64,000 nt of DNA from Zygnema cylindricum (GCA_037447655.1 JBBHKE010002360.1:347091-411090); one strand, 5' to 3'; counted from the first letter of the stretch, positions 54,153 to 64,000 are shown. Numbers and translations: made by a program. The notes: generated by a model from the sequence alone, not told the origin.

Positions 54153-54871
54153 CGGAAGTAAAGGGAAGGAAGATACTTGACGAAGTTAGAAATAATGAGA
54201 ACAATTTTGTTTGTATGTGGGAAACAGAAAACTGGTCAGATAGGGAGACTTCAATGGATTCCAAGGAAAGGAGAGAAGTAAAACTAGAAAGGGTTTCAAA
54301 GGATAAGGGAGAAGAGGAATATTTGATTAAAGGTTTAGGGGAGGAGAAATATATTTTGGGAATAAAAATAGAAAGTGAAAGTGGAAAGAATTGCATGGGA
54401 TAGGGTGAGGAAAGTTTAGAAAATGGGATAATTATCATGGATAAAAATATAAGTTCAGAAGATGTAGATTTTAGGAGGAACTTAGTGGGGACTCCTAATT
54501 TACGGGTAATTTTGGGGGGTAATGGTTTTGACATCAATAGTGGGAGTGATGCCATTTATGAAGGTGTGCTTGTAAAAGGGTTAGCAACTGGGTCCGTGTT
54601 GCAGATTGGGGATAGGACTGGATGTTTGAACTACAAGACAGAATGTGCATGTTGCTCGAATGAAAAATAGATGAGGTTGATAAAATCCTTGCTCCATGAG
54701 CTCGGATTTATAAAAAGTGGGATGCTAAATAAAATGTATGATCAGCTAGATGGAATGTTTACTTCAGCTCATTTAATAGACCTTACTAAATATGAGGGTG
54801 TTGTCTTAAATTTTTATGAAAAAAAAAGGAAAAGGAAAAGGGAAAGGGAATGTTTGTTTATTTGTTTGTAA
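54153..54871 (+). pseudogene. Cop9 pol scraps after a large deletion
   Basis: Short pieces of RT-RNase H only: GLGEEKYILGIKIESESGK (about 54333-54390), an RNase H-like GGNGFDINSGSDAIYEG (about 54519-54566), and LIKSLLHELGFIKSG (about 54674-54718). A Lys/Arg/Glu-rich end stops near 54871. Protease, integrase and most of RT are missing. A minus-strand open stretch of 183 codons at 54004-54555 is a shadow of this purine-rich DNA. Confidence 0.75.
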
Positions 54872-54906
54872 AAATTGAAAAGAAATAGACTAGAAAATAA
54901 AAGGAG

Positions 54907-56034
54907 TGTTGATATTTGAGTATTTTTTAGGTCTTTATTTAGGATAGAAAAAAGAGCAGAGGCAGTCTGCCTCAGACTCCCTTCTCTAAGCCCCCACACT
55001 TGTTGTAGTCACTGAAGGCTGGAGACGGAGCTAGAGCCATGGCTGCCTAAGCTCTCCAGAGAGACACGAGTAGATAATGGTAGGTTTACTAAAACGGTAT
55101 TTGACAAACCCATGATTTGATCCTGGCACCTACCGTCCGTCAAACAACCCGTAGCCATTAGCTTTGTTCGTTTAGTCTAAGACTAGTGCTAAGACATGTA
55201 AGGTTTGACAGATATTTAAATAGTTACACGTATGGTTTTCCATTTAAGTGGATTACGGTATATAGAGCATAGAAACACTTGTGCTTTAAGTACCGGACGA
55301 AACAAATAGTACGTACATTTGTTTCGACCGTCCGCATTAAATGCCGATATAAATCACATGGCGGTGGTTAAGCACCGTCTTCGCGGATAAGATAATTTGT
55401 CGGTTTGCGGACGTCACCACTACGGATGACACGTGGCGACATCGTACGGGTTGCGAAATCTGTGGAACGCAAGATAACAAGTTTGGATATGACATGTGTC
55501 ACGTGTATGGTCATGTCGTACAGTTGTTGTACAGAAAGTACTCCGGCGCTTGTACCTTTCTGTACGGTACAGTTCTGTGATTGGCACCGTACTTCAGTAG
55601 AAGGGGTTTACAGAGGGACTAGGACTTATAATTTTTGGGTAGGTAGCCGCCTCTCTCCCAAAGAGCACCGTGTATAAAAGGCTAACTTTGAGCAACCATA
55701 ACTATAAACTCAGTTGACCATTTTCAGTGATTCTTTTTGCTGCGGACTCGGGGGAGTCCAGGCTACACATGAGTGTAGTCGGTAAAAGTGTTTGTTTGCC
55801 AGGGTGGTTGCATTTCTATGGGAAATTCAGAGTGGGGAATGTTATCAAAAACTCATATTCTAACTTTGCATTCTGTGGTGGAACTGAGCACACAGAAAGT
55901 CTTATTTCACAGAGGTGAAGTTGTAATGGGGTTTTGATTGTCAAGGGGTCAATCATTTGGGTTTATATAAACTTGGAGTCGGCACTATCTAGATTAGCTT
56001 CTTTGGACCTGCGAATTCTGTGTGGCAATGGAGC
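54907..56034 (+). repeat. Cop9 3' LTR
   Basis: About 1128 bp, TGTTGATATTTGAG to near ...GTGTGGCAATGGAGC. The right edge is uncertain because the last bases also occur after the 5' LTR remnant (45601-45607). The hairpin is at about 54960-55048 and the antisense B-box at about 55117. Seven GTACs lie at 55518-55592 with GATTGG inside, TATAAAAGGC at about 55672, and the stem-loop GGACTC/GAGTCC at about 55745. Confidence 0.85.
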
Positions 56035-56263
56035 CAATAGAATTAAAGGTTTGTATCTTTTTGGTACAGTCTTCTCAGACTGTCCTCTGTCCTCTCTGGC
56101 TGCTTAGGCAGCCATGGATCTATATCTCTCTCTCCCTTTGGTTATCATCAACTACAACAAGTATGGAGACCAAGACTGAGGGGTTAGAGCTTAGCTAACA
56201 CTCTTATTTTATTCCTTTAAAACTTACCTAGAAAATACAAATAGTAAAACACCTATTTCAACA
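56035..56263 (-). repeat. LTR 5'-end fragment
   Basis: The first 230 or so bases of a main-family LTR in minus orientation, starting TGTTGAAATAGGTG at 56263, with the hairpin at about 56107-56195. It is closest to the remnant at 4960-5184. Cop9 probably inserted into this LTR, its other half having been lost with Cop9's 5' LTR. ATTTT follows on the right. Confidence 0.8.
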
Positions 56264-56684
56264 ATTTTAATATTCAGCGTCGTCGCCTGTTCAACGTTTC
56301 TTAGACATTACGTTTAAGTGACGGCTACACGGTAAACAGACACACAATCATTTTTGGAAACTTCCAACGTTGAGGCGACAACGCATTGTCGTCGCTTTTT
56401 TTATTTCTCCAACATTTGCCGACAGTCCAATGTAGTAGCATTTCGTTTACCACATTCAAGCGACGACACCATGTCGTCGCATGTCCATTGGTTTAAACTC
56501 GTAGCAAAAATTGACATGAGAGGCAACATCGCCTTAGTGGACGACGTTGCATAACCACCCAACATAACGACATGAGGTAGGGGGGAAAAAATAGGGCATA
56601 CACAAACATACAAAATGAGGGAGAAATAATCAAATATATAATACTCAATATGTCAAATAGAATTATAAACAATGGGAGCTAACG
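56264..56684. other. Non-coding tract with GTCGTCGC palindromes
   Basis: No gene seen. GCGACGACA and TGTCGTCGC form a perfect inverted repeat with three bases between at about 56460-56480. A similar but imperfect one (GCGACAACGCATTGTCGTCGC) lies at about 56374-56394. The tract runs into AT-rich DNA before the gap. Confidence 0.6.
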
Positions 56685-56694
56685 NNNNNNNNNN
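56685..56694. other. Run of ten N: assembly gap
   Basis: Ten unresolved bases; the true length is unknown. A poly-T run directly follows and a GA-rich tract lies nearby, which would explain an assembly break. Confidence 0.98.
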
Positions 56695-56714
56695 GTTTTT
56701 TTTTTAAAACAAGC

Positions 56715-56935
56715 AAACATGGGGTTTCTCTCCTCTCCCCTCTCCCCTCTCCCCTAGATAGATAGGAGGCAACGAGGGAGGGAGAGAAACGAGGAGAGAG
56801 CAAGGAGAGAGTAGGTAGGCAGGTGTAATGCGGGAGGAGAGAGAAAAAAAGGGAGAAAGCGAGGGAGAGGTGAGGGGAAGGGTAAGTGAAAGGGGAATAG
56901 GGAGGGAGGGTAAGAGGGAGGTTTTGGTACGTTGT
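56715..56935. repeat. Polypyrimidine/polypurine low-complexity tract
   Basis: CTCTCCC repeats (about 56730-56755) switch to a GA-rich strand (GGGAGAGA, GAGGGAGG motifs) to about 56930. The two halves are partly complementary and could fold back on each other. No coding content. Confidence 0.8.
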
Positions 56936-57539
56936 TAAAATCGTTAAATTATAATACTATTTTTTTTTACCTTAATACAGGTCCGGTTTAATTAGCGTTA
57001 ATGACCCTAATTTGGGTTCTTTTTAAATATTTTAGTGTATGAAATGTGCAAATCCATACTAAAAACTGCATTTTTTTGGGGTACAAACGAACAAAATTTT
57101 TTTTTTGGTACAAACGCACATAAAAGTTTCAAATAACGTCGTTGAGATCGGAAAAGTGAGTGTCGTTGACGCTAGAAAGAGCTTCCAAAATTGATTCTTT
57201 TTAACAAAGAAGAGGGATATCACATGAACTTGTTCTCACATATTTTTAAACGTCGATTATGTGAATACGGGATATAACGGCTTCAATATGGAAACGTGTA
57301 TCCAAATTAGTGTTAGATGGATAAATTACCGTCAATGTTTTGTTGGCAATAAGCCCTTGAACCCAAAATAGAGTTATTAACACTAATTGTTTCTTTACAT
57401 TTTTAATTTCTTAACACAATAAGCGATTCACAATGTAGTAAGTACAGCAATTTCCGATTTCGGAAATCCTCAATCTTATGCGGAGGCTCGGAATTCGGGT
57501 GAGTGGGAGACAAAGTGAAAGTCCGTTTGGGAAAAAATT
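56936..57539. other. AT-rich DNA without a gene
   Basis: Contains ATTAGCGTTAATGACC near 56990 and GTTATTAACACTAATT near 57372, decayed forms of a motif that recurs at 62990 and 63528. Nothing else is recognisable. Confidence 0.45.
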
Positions 57540-57700
57540 ATAAAGTGGTGGTTGACAACCTTACTTTTGACGAGGTATAATTGCCATCGGATAAGAATGT
57601 TATTGATGCAAAATGGGTGTTCATGACGAAAATAGGTGGGTTAGGCAACCTTATCCAAGATCTAATTTGAACAACTTGAAATTTTTGAGATCATTCACTC
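57540..57700 (+). pseudogene. Possible copia RT N-terminal scrap
   Basis: One frame reads LPSDKNVIDAKWVFMTK (about 57580-57630), resembling the copia RT start in which K-x-I-x-x-KWVF follows a LP-x-x-K block. It is very short and has a stop just before it. It differs from the families described above. A chance match is possible. Confidence 0.4.
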
Positions 57701-57936
57701 ATGGTAGTTAGTCTTATGTGTTTATTGGTGTTAATATTTTCTTGGCCCAAAATAGCGTTGATAACAGTATTTTTTTATTTGGACTGATAATTTTGTTACG
57801 CTAATGGCGATTCTCTGTGTAACATTGATTGGACTTCTAAGGATTTCACTCACAGAAACAAATATCGGTCGCACTTCGGAAATTTTTGTTTCTTTAAATA
57901 AAGTGAGAATGTATAACACAGACATAGCCCCACACC

Positions 57937-58102
57937 AGAGGTCGCAAACGGTCAACCGAAACCGTGACCGACCGTTAACCGACCGCCCACGCCGGATCTG
58001 GAACAGATTCGGTTGCCAAATTTTGGGGGTCGGGCGGTTACGGTCGGTTGACTCACCAGGAAAAAAAAAACAGTCGGTTACGGTCGGTCAAACAAAAAAC
58101 CA
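57937..58102. repeat. hAT terminal and subterminal repeats
   Basis: Repeated CGGTCGG/CCGACCG and GGTCGGTT/AACCGACC motifs face each other: GGTCAACCGAAACCG at about 57953 and CGGTTACGGTCGGTTGAC at about 58035, with another copy at about 58074. The two sides can pair into an imperfect hairpin. Such subterminal repeats are transposase-binding sites in hAT elements. Confidence 0.6.
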
Positions 58103-58823
58103 AAAAAAATGAAAATTTTGTACTTTTTTTTTCCAACATTATTGTTCTTTGTACTTTTGGTATCGTGGACGTACGTGGCATCATGATTAGCCTCGCAAAT
58201 CTGACACGGTACTAACACTATTCATTTCGCAAATCTTACAAAAAGATAAGGGCCGAAAATCGTAATCTATTGTAAAGTGTTAATTATGCACTTTATGCGG
58301 TGTTTCCAAAAATATGTCAAATTATTATATCAATATAACGTGAGAGATCGTAATTATTGGCTTACTCATACATCGTACATTATTGCAAAGTGCTAATTAT
58401 GAGTTTTATACCGCTTTCCACAAATATATCATATTATTATGTCAATGTTACGCGACATGTAGTCATTATTAGTTAATAAATCAGCGTAAATCAAATTATT
58501 ACGTCAATTTCCCACGACAAATCCTAATTATTAACTTACTCACATGTTTCAAACAATAAATCGATAAATGGGAATGCTATTTAAGTTAGAAAAACTTGAC
58601 AACAATTCAAACAAAACCTAGTCATACACCAAAATGGACAAAAGCATTCTCGCTTCTCTTAAAACTACAATCCAAAACGAACTTAAATAATAAAAAAATG
58701 GCAAAACTGCTCAGTATTACCTAGTGAAAGAAAGCAGGGCCACTTCAAGTTGTTGGAAAAAGTTTGAATATGTCTATGAAACTAATACATCAAACAAATA
58801 CATAGTAAAGGGGGGGGGGGTTA
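58103..58823. other. Leader region of the hAT element, no gene
   Basis: AT-rich DNA with a repeated block: TTATTATATCAATATAACG (about 58321), TTATTATGTCAATGTTACG (about 58434) and TTATTACGTCAATTTCC (about 58496), spaced by about 60-110 bases. A run of ten G (58811-58820) stands before the first coding block. Confidence 0.5.
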
Positions 58824-60300
58824 GTGGCTTGTAATACATGTTTCGTAGTTTATCAATACAAGTCAACAAACGGTACTTCAACAATTAACACTCACACATA
58901 TTTAGCATTGGGCGACATGGATAGTTCTAGAGGAATTCTTCGTAATTTTCTTTCAAAAACGGAGGCTAAAACGAGTGACCGAAAAAAAATTGCAAAAATG
59001 GTGGCGTTGATGTGTTGCGAGGACCTTCGACCATTTTCAATGGTCGACGGTTCATGTATGATTTTTTTTGAATTCCATTTAGGATGGCGTTAATGTATAT
59101 GTCATTATAACTTGTTTTGTTAATAAATTTATATTATTGAGCTTCATCACTATTTTCTTATATATAATTTATATTCCTACGCTTATTTTTATTTTTTTAT
59201 TATTATTTGGTTTGTCATGATGTTATTTTGATATAAACCTTATTTATTGATCATGGTTAATAATTGTATGCTATTTTCTTATTATTTTATTTTTGTTCCC
59301 AGGTTTTCAAGCATTTTGTCAAGCAATATTTGATGTTGGTGTTTCGTCCAACAAAAGTGTTGACATCGACCAACTACGTTCGCCAATGGCGTAAAAAACT
59401 ACATTTTATCTTCTGCCAAAGATATTCGTAGTTTGGTCATCCCAAAACTTAAAGAAAATATTGATAACAATATTTTCGTCGCATTTACGACCGATCTCTG
59501 GACCGAGAAAATAAGAAGAACCTCATTCAAGTCAGTAACAACTCACTTTATTGACAAAGAATTTAAACTTCATGCTCGGACGCTTCAAGTCGATCATTTT
59601 CCGAAGGAAAAACATACCGCGGAAAATGTTTTAACGACTTTCAAAAATTGTTTCACCAATTTTAAATTGTCCAATTTTGATATTTTTGCAAATCGTTGCG
59701 TTGTTGTGACCGACAGTGGCTCTAACATGTGTGCGACTGAAGGTCTACCGAGTATGTTTACTTGGATACCTTGCGGAGACCATAAAATTGCTACAATTGT
59801 GACAACGATTTTGAACAAGAGCGGAACTTCCAAAAAATACAAATACGATGTGGAAGTTCCTGAATTCTTTGATCTAATAGATGAGTGTAAATCATTGGTC
59901 GCGTTTTTCAAACAGAGTATTTTACAAAATCTTTTGAAAAACACTTTAAAACAAGAAAACGCAACGCGGTGGAATTCTTTGCTCCGAATGCTTAAGAGTA
60001 TTTACGATGCATTCAATGAGATAGGACCAATCGCTCAAGCAAAAAATAAATTGTTACTTTTTGCTTGTATCGATAAGACTCACCTTACCGAATTTATTCG
60101 ATTTTTGGAAAGGTTTCAAGAAGCGACCCTAAAGTTGGAAAAGTTCAAAGAACCAACTTTACATTTGGTTTTGTTTGAACTAACGTCTTTGCATAACCAT
60201 TGTAAGATAAGAAAAACATCTTACAATGACGGTGAAAAATAATGCCCGGCTAATTCCCCAAACTTGCAAAAATTGAAAGAACTTTTTATGAAATTTGTCA
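58824..60300 (+). pseudogene. hAT transposase, N-terminal and catalytic part
   Basis: The first block at 58824-59049 begins ACNTCFVVYQY and GTSTINTHTYLALG, a decayed BED-type zinc finger (Cys-x2-Cys...His), without an ATG at its start. It then reads CEDLRPFSMVDG. A spliced intron is likely: exon end GACG at 59049, donor GTTCATG at 59050, acceptor TTCCCAG ending 59302, and the frame continues as GFQAFCQAIFDVG. A frameshift near 59390 leads into 59433-60242, with FTTDLWT (catalytic Asp, residue 21 of that block), VVVTDSGSNM (Asp 94) and ENATRWNSLLRML. Coding resembling KLKELFMKFVK runs to about 60300, where foreign DNA begins. Confidence 0.8.
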
Positions 60301-61785
60301 AGATCGAGTGCTTTTCAGGCACCCCTTTTTATTACCGAGGATTTCCGTACCCTTCCTACCCGTACTGTTCTCAGATTACGGAGAAGCAAGCACAACCAGC
60401 CGAAAGGATTATAGTATTTCCTATACGGAACAAGACGCAAATTATTTCGTGCCTAACGGAGGCCGGACGACAAAGTTCTACCGTCTGAAAGATCGCAGTT
60501 CCGTTACATAGCACTAGCTTCCACCAGCCCTAGTGGGGGGTACATTGTGGATTGCCACGTAGACTTCCGGACTGTAATCTAGATTATGCTCTTAGCTGTC
60601 TATAGCAATTAAGTTCAGGTTCAGGTGACCAGTGGTTCATTTATTACATTAAGTCAAAGCTTGGCACTTCGGTGTCCTTTCAGTACTTTGTCTTAAAAAC
60701 TATGGAACAAATAATAACTTGCGGCCGCGGATCTAGCCGTAGTCAGAGGTCCAACTTTTTGCCCCAAGTGTAGTACACATTATTTTGTCTTATGTCAGTT
60801 CGGTTGACGTTGTTGGCCGCTCATTGGCTAATAGCGTAGGTTTGACTTTTGGACCTGAAACTGGACAAGCTTTTGCTGTATAAGGCATTTGGGGCCGAAG
60901 GAGACAGGTCGCTTTTCAGTACTGTCTCCTGTGAAAACCCTCAGAAAATCCAACAAACTTTGTTTTGGAAGAATCTTTGTTTTGTTTGACTCTATTGCCA
61001 TCTTTGTTTTCGATCTGTCCATTGTGGGAATCATAGTTCGGGCTGGTAGTTGGCACTATCGTCCCTTTGGGTGATTTTTGGATCTTTCGCTGCTTGAAAA
61101 TGAGAAGAGTTTGGTCGATTCCGAACTGCGGACACCGAGGGTTGAAGGAGTACCATACCTATTTACACTACCATCGGGAGAGAGTTCGCCCTTGTCTCTT
61201 TGTCCTCGTAAATTGCCGGGGTATGTTGAGCTTGCTTCGCCATCTTTTATATCTTCCATCTTACATTTTATTTTTGTGGTCAAGGTGATATTGTTAAATC
61301 TGAAACAGCCATTCGTATTTATTTCTATGTGTCCACGTGGTAGTGCATTTGTGTATTCGCTTGTAGTTTCTTTTGCTTTGGCGTGAACTCCTCGGAGTAA
61401 AACTGCCACTTACTTGTATCGAAACAGTGAGTTTTGAGGGAACAAATGCTATAGACTTCCCGTGAATAAGTGAATTGGAGGACCGACCCGATTACCGAGA
61501 ACCCACATCCCTTTCCCATGCCTAATGGGAAAGGAAGGGGGAAAGGAGATCTTTTCGCACCCCCCATGCACTTTCTCTTACTCCCGGTTCCGGTGTCTCT
61601 CCTATCTTTGCATGCATATCTATGGGAAGGATGGGGGGTCAGCAGGGGGCATGATCATTATTCTGGGAAGACTTTCGCATTTGGGGGGGGGGAGGGGGGT
61701 TTTTTGCAGGAATCTGAGGCCAACTACCCCGGGCTGTGGGCCCTTACCTGGGGATTCTCGGGCACGCTCGACAAATTTGCGTTAC
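60301..61785. other. Foreign insertion in the hAT transposase, identity unknown
   Basis: About 1.5 kb, more G/C-rich than its surroundings, separating two parts of the transposase. A short open stretch ends at about 60511 with DANYFVPNGGRTTKFYRLKD, which I do not recognise. TTTCAGTACTxTxTC-like blocks recur (about 60677 and 60916). A poly-G run lies at about 61684-61697. I see no clear TG...CA ends, direct repeat or polymerase motif. It could be a retroelement piece, organellar or other filler DNA. Edges are approximate. Confidence 0.5.
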
Positions 61786-62365
61786 CGAAGTGGGGCCTTC
61801 ATGAGTATCATATTATCGCGGCTCTCTTAGATCCCGGACAAAAACAAAAGCTTGAAATAATTCGGGTATCGTAACCCAAAAATTGAAAGCGCTAGGGTCA
61901 AACTTCGAGAACTTGCTAACGACCTAGGTGATGACGTTGATTTCGGTAGTCCTCAACGTATCACAAAAACACAAAAAAATATCGCAAAATATGGACGGTT
62001 TCCACAATTTTTTTTGTGAGAGCAATGAGGAAAATGAGGTTTTTATTACCACCGATAAAAAAATGCTCGTTAGTGACGAATTGAAACGTTATTTTGCTTT
62101 AAAATTAACCAACGACGAAAGATTGAACTTTAACATACTTCAATGGTGGAAAAAGAAATCATATGTACGTGCGAAAGATGGAGGATTTCCTATTCTAGCC
62201 GGTGTTGCTAGATCTATTCTAGCTATTCCGGCTTCTAGTTCCATGTCGGAATGCAATTTTTCGGATGCCCAGAACACGATAATAAAGAAGAGGAGCGCAC
62301 TAGCGGCTTTAATTGTTAGTGATCTTTTATGTGTTAGATCCAACCGAAATCTTTTAAATGCATAG
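61786..62365 (+). pseudogene. hAT transposase, C-terminal dimerisation region
   Basis: Resumes at about 61790 with HEYHIIAALLDPGQKQKLE, the hAT block before the C-terminus. After a frameshift (about 61870-62000) an open block follows, ending LNFNILQWWKKKS, FPILAGVARSILAIPASSSM, SECNFSDA and ALAALIVSDLLCVRSN. This is the hAT C-terminal (dimerisation) signature. A stop at 62363 closes it. SECNFS replaces the usual SERxFS, an exchange near the catalytic Glu region that keeps the Glu. Confidence 0.82.
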
Positions 62366-63220
62366 TTTTTTGTTTTGTTTTGTTTTCTAATTTTTTTTTT
62401 TGTATTAGTTATTTTTTTAGTATTAGTTATACATATATATTTTTTTCTCTTTTTCTTTTTTTATTTTCACAATTTTTCTAGTGTTTATCTTTTTTTTTTC
62501 TTAAACCGGAATGTTTATTTTTACCAAATTACCAAAGCGAAGTATTTATACCACATTTATATTTATATATTTTGTGTAATTTTTAGGTTTGAGGTTGAGA
62601 ATTTGTATAATAGAGTCGAAAATAGGACAAGGTTGTGATTTGATTTTTCATATATTTGATACTACAAAATATGTTATGAGTTTTTTGCTCATCACAATGT
62701 GTTTCTTGCTAATTGATTTTCTATGTGAAAAACTAAGACATTTTTTGTAAACATTCATAATTAAAACTTTACCTTTTTTGCATAATTCATAACATAGTAT
62801 TGTAGTCCAAAGAAAAACTGTCCGAAAAATGGTAGCGAAAAAATTTAGATTTGCGAGAGAATAAACATTAACATCACAAAATAAAGTTAACAATATTATT
62901 TAAAGACGTGGACTATAACCTGCCACGTCTCTTTGCATTAAATAGTATCATTAATCATAATTTTCCATTAACACTACACCGCGAATCGTAATTAGCGTTA
63001 TTAACGCTAATTCCGTCACCACGAATTATGACCCAAAAACCTTATAAAGAGTAAATAACTCTAAATTTTTCTTTACATTATTTAAGGTATTTTTTTAATC
63101 AACGTTAACAACTTTAGTATGGTGCCGTTTAAAATAGTGTGGCTTACGATCGCTGTCTGACCGTGCAAAATTGTACCGTATTAATGACAAAAGTACAAAA
63201 AATTATTTAATACATGCCGT
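62366..63220. other. AT-rich DNA, no gene
   Basis: Poly-T runs follow the transposase stop and could include its 3' UTR. A perfect 11-bp inverted repeat, AATTAGCGTTA and TAACGCTAATT around one base, lies at 62990-63012. I see no coding region. Confidence 0.5.
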
Positions 63221-63224
63221 TATG

Positions 63225-63475
63225 ATGTAACTGCGTTTTCACAAACCGCGTAGTGCAAAGGTCACAATGACATGAAATTGTACGTTTGTCAAATTTTGTA
63301 AGTGTACCTAAAAATCAGATAATTATTACGTGAAATTGTACGTTTTCACAAACCGCGTAGTGTAAACGTCATAGTGACGTGAAATTGTACGTTTGTCAGA
63401 TTCCGTATGTGTTCCTAAGAAATCGAATAATTATGACGTGAAATTGTACGTTTGTCAGATTCTATAAAGCGGATA
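63225..63475. repeat. Tandem repeat, period about 107 bp
   Basis: CACAAACCGCGTAGTG occurs at 63240 and 63347. Between and after these, A(C/T)GTGAAATTGTACGTTT-like blocks recur at about 63271, 63328, 63378 and 63436, each followed by TTGTCA(A/G)ATT and an AATAATTAT-type end. The array has two full units and a partial third with moderate divergence. Confidence 0.75.
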
Positions 63476-64000
63476 ATTATTGCTGAATGAAACCTAAATT
63501 AGATTTATTGATAAACTACACCGTCGATCGTATTTAGCGTGTTGAACACTAATTCGGCGCCCCTAAATTTTGAGGGTTTTACCTAAAATAGGGTAAACGA
63601 TACTAATTTTCCTGTACGCTAATTACGAGATGAACAATTAGTGTGCACCATTTTAATTTATGTATTATTTTATTAGTGTGGAGTACGGAACGTGTCGGTT
63701 CGTATAAAAATGTACTTTTCAATTATTCAAGTACAGATATTTTTAAAAATATATTCTATCACACAAAAAACTGCCCTGTGAATTAAAATATTTCGTACCT
63801 GTACCTGTTTTAGTGTACATTTATTTGTCGCGTATTGCCTACACCCCTAAAAAACCGAAATTAGAGTTAGGAATTAATTACTGTGAAAGTATGCGACAGT
63901 GTACGAATTGTCAGAATTTGTACTTTTACCTATATTACTGTGAATATCCTCTCGACAAATCAGCTGTACCCATATTGGCGTTCATTGAAAATTAGTGTAC
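63476..64000. other. AT-rich DNA to the window end, no gene seen
   Basis: Holds a decayed copy of the 62990 palindrome (ATTTAGCGTG...AACACTAATTC, about 63532) and several GTAC tetramers after 63680. A short open stretch near 63813-63995 shows no recognisable domain. Confidence 0.4.

Larger units (their letters stand above)
45567..56034 (+). mobile_element. Cop9: copia element split by Cop10, internally deleted
   Basis: Remaining parts: the last bases of the 5' LTR (45567-45601), gag start to 45929, gag end and pol scraps (53296-54871) and 3' LTR (54907-56034). Most of protease, integrase and RT is deleted. The 45567-45606 stretch matches 55994-56033 base for base, which identifies it as the LTR end. 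The 5' LTR was lost at the Cop8 junction. Confidence 0.85.
57937..62365 (+). mobile_element. hAT transposon remnant split by foreign DNA
   Basis: A candidate left end CAGAGGTCGCAAACGG at about 57939 has the look of hAT termini and is followed by subterminal repeats. The transposase follows in order: BED/N-terminal part with an intron, catalytic part, a roughly 1.5 kb interruption, then the C-terminal dimerisation region. I did not find a matching inverted right end, so the right limit given is the end of coding. Confidence 0.75.

Noticed and set aside
54004-54555. 183-codon minus-strand open stretch
   Set aside because: It is the shadow of purine-rich Cop9 gag on the plus strand; the translation is Ser/Pro/Leu-rich low complexity without domains.
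1-56263. Ty3/gypsy or retroviral elements
   Set aside because: Integrase precedes RT in every copy where the order can be read, no envelope-like region follows RNase H, and the motifs are copia-type.
56354-56613. Overlapping 66- and 70-codon open stretches
   Set aside because: They lie over the GTCGTCGC palindromes, which remove stops on both strands; no domain or codon pattern supports a gene.
60301-61785. Endogenous pararetrovirus as the source of the hAT insertion
   Set aside because: No RT, protease, coat zinc-finger or movement-protein motif could be recognised; identity left open.
61470-61874. 134-codon open stretch before the hAT C-terminus
   Set aside because: It crosses the poly-G run and the boundary of the insertion and carries only the hAT end in its last residues.
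63225-63475. CRISPR-like array
   Set aside because: Units are diverged, spacers are not unique inserts of even length, and the DNA is plant nuclear.

Overview
This is plant nuclear DNA with no recognisable host gene. It is a graveyard of Ty1/copia LTR retrotransposons, with a decayed Helitron and a broken hAT transposon at the edges. The plant call rests on copia pol proteins of the plant type, a Helitron Rep, a hAT transposase with a spliced intron, and a primer-binding site that matches my recollection of the plant initiator tRNA-Met anticodon arm. The species cannot be named from this. Element names below (Cop1 to Cop10, CopZ, sLTR-1 to sLTR-3) are local labels. Layout: 1-4414 Cop1 (minus) with a solo LTR inside its 5' LTR; 4415-5184 LTR remnants; 5614-9882 an OB-fold (RPA-like) gene remnant facing a Helitron Rep remnant; 10330-11599 CopZ LTR plus gag fragment and unknown DNA; 11600-15490 Cop2; 15491-16695 Cop3. 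From 16696 to 39239 the copies are stacked: Cop4 (+) holds Cop5 (-) in its gag, Cop5 holds Cop6 (-) in its 5' LTR, Cop6 holds Cop7 (+) in its RT and a solo LTR (sLTR-2) in its IN-RT linker, and Cop7 holds a further 1.44 kb insertion in its integrase. 39240-45566 is Cop8, whose two flanks belong to different older elements. 45567-56034 is Cop9, with the youngest copy, Cop10 (45930-53295), in its gag; Cop10's 5' LTR holds another solo LTR (sLTR-3). 56035-57936 holds an LTR fragment, a palindromic tract, a 10-N gap, a GA-rich tract and a small RT fragment. 57937-62365 is a hAT transposon split by about 1.5 kb of foreign DNA; 62366-64000 is AT-rich with tandem and palindromic repeats. Boundaries are well supported: flanking direct repeats were read for Cop6 (GTTTA), Cop10 (CCACT), sLTR-1 (CATGG), sLTR-2 (CTTCT) and sLTR-3 (ATGTA), and near-matching ones for Cop7 and Cop5. 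In the copia copies integrase precedes reverse transcriptase in one gag-PR-IN-RT-RNase H polyprotein, and every copy carries stops or frameshifts. The most interesting signal is the LTR family shared by Cop1, 2, 4, 6, 7, 8, 9 and 10. Each LTR is about 1 kb and repeats one layout: a large hairpin with an invariant loop and co-varying stem near the 5' end, an antisense tRNA-like stretch with a B-box, inverted ACGT boxes in several copies, a dense GTAC cluster containing an inverted CCAAT box, a TATA-like box, a small stem-loop, and an in-frame ATG a few codons before the LTR end. The primer-binding site lies directly behind, is coding, and matches the anticodon arm rather than the 3' end of tRNA-iMet.
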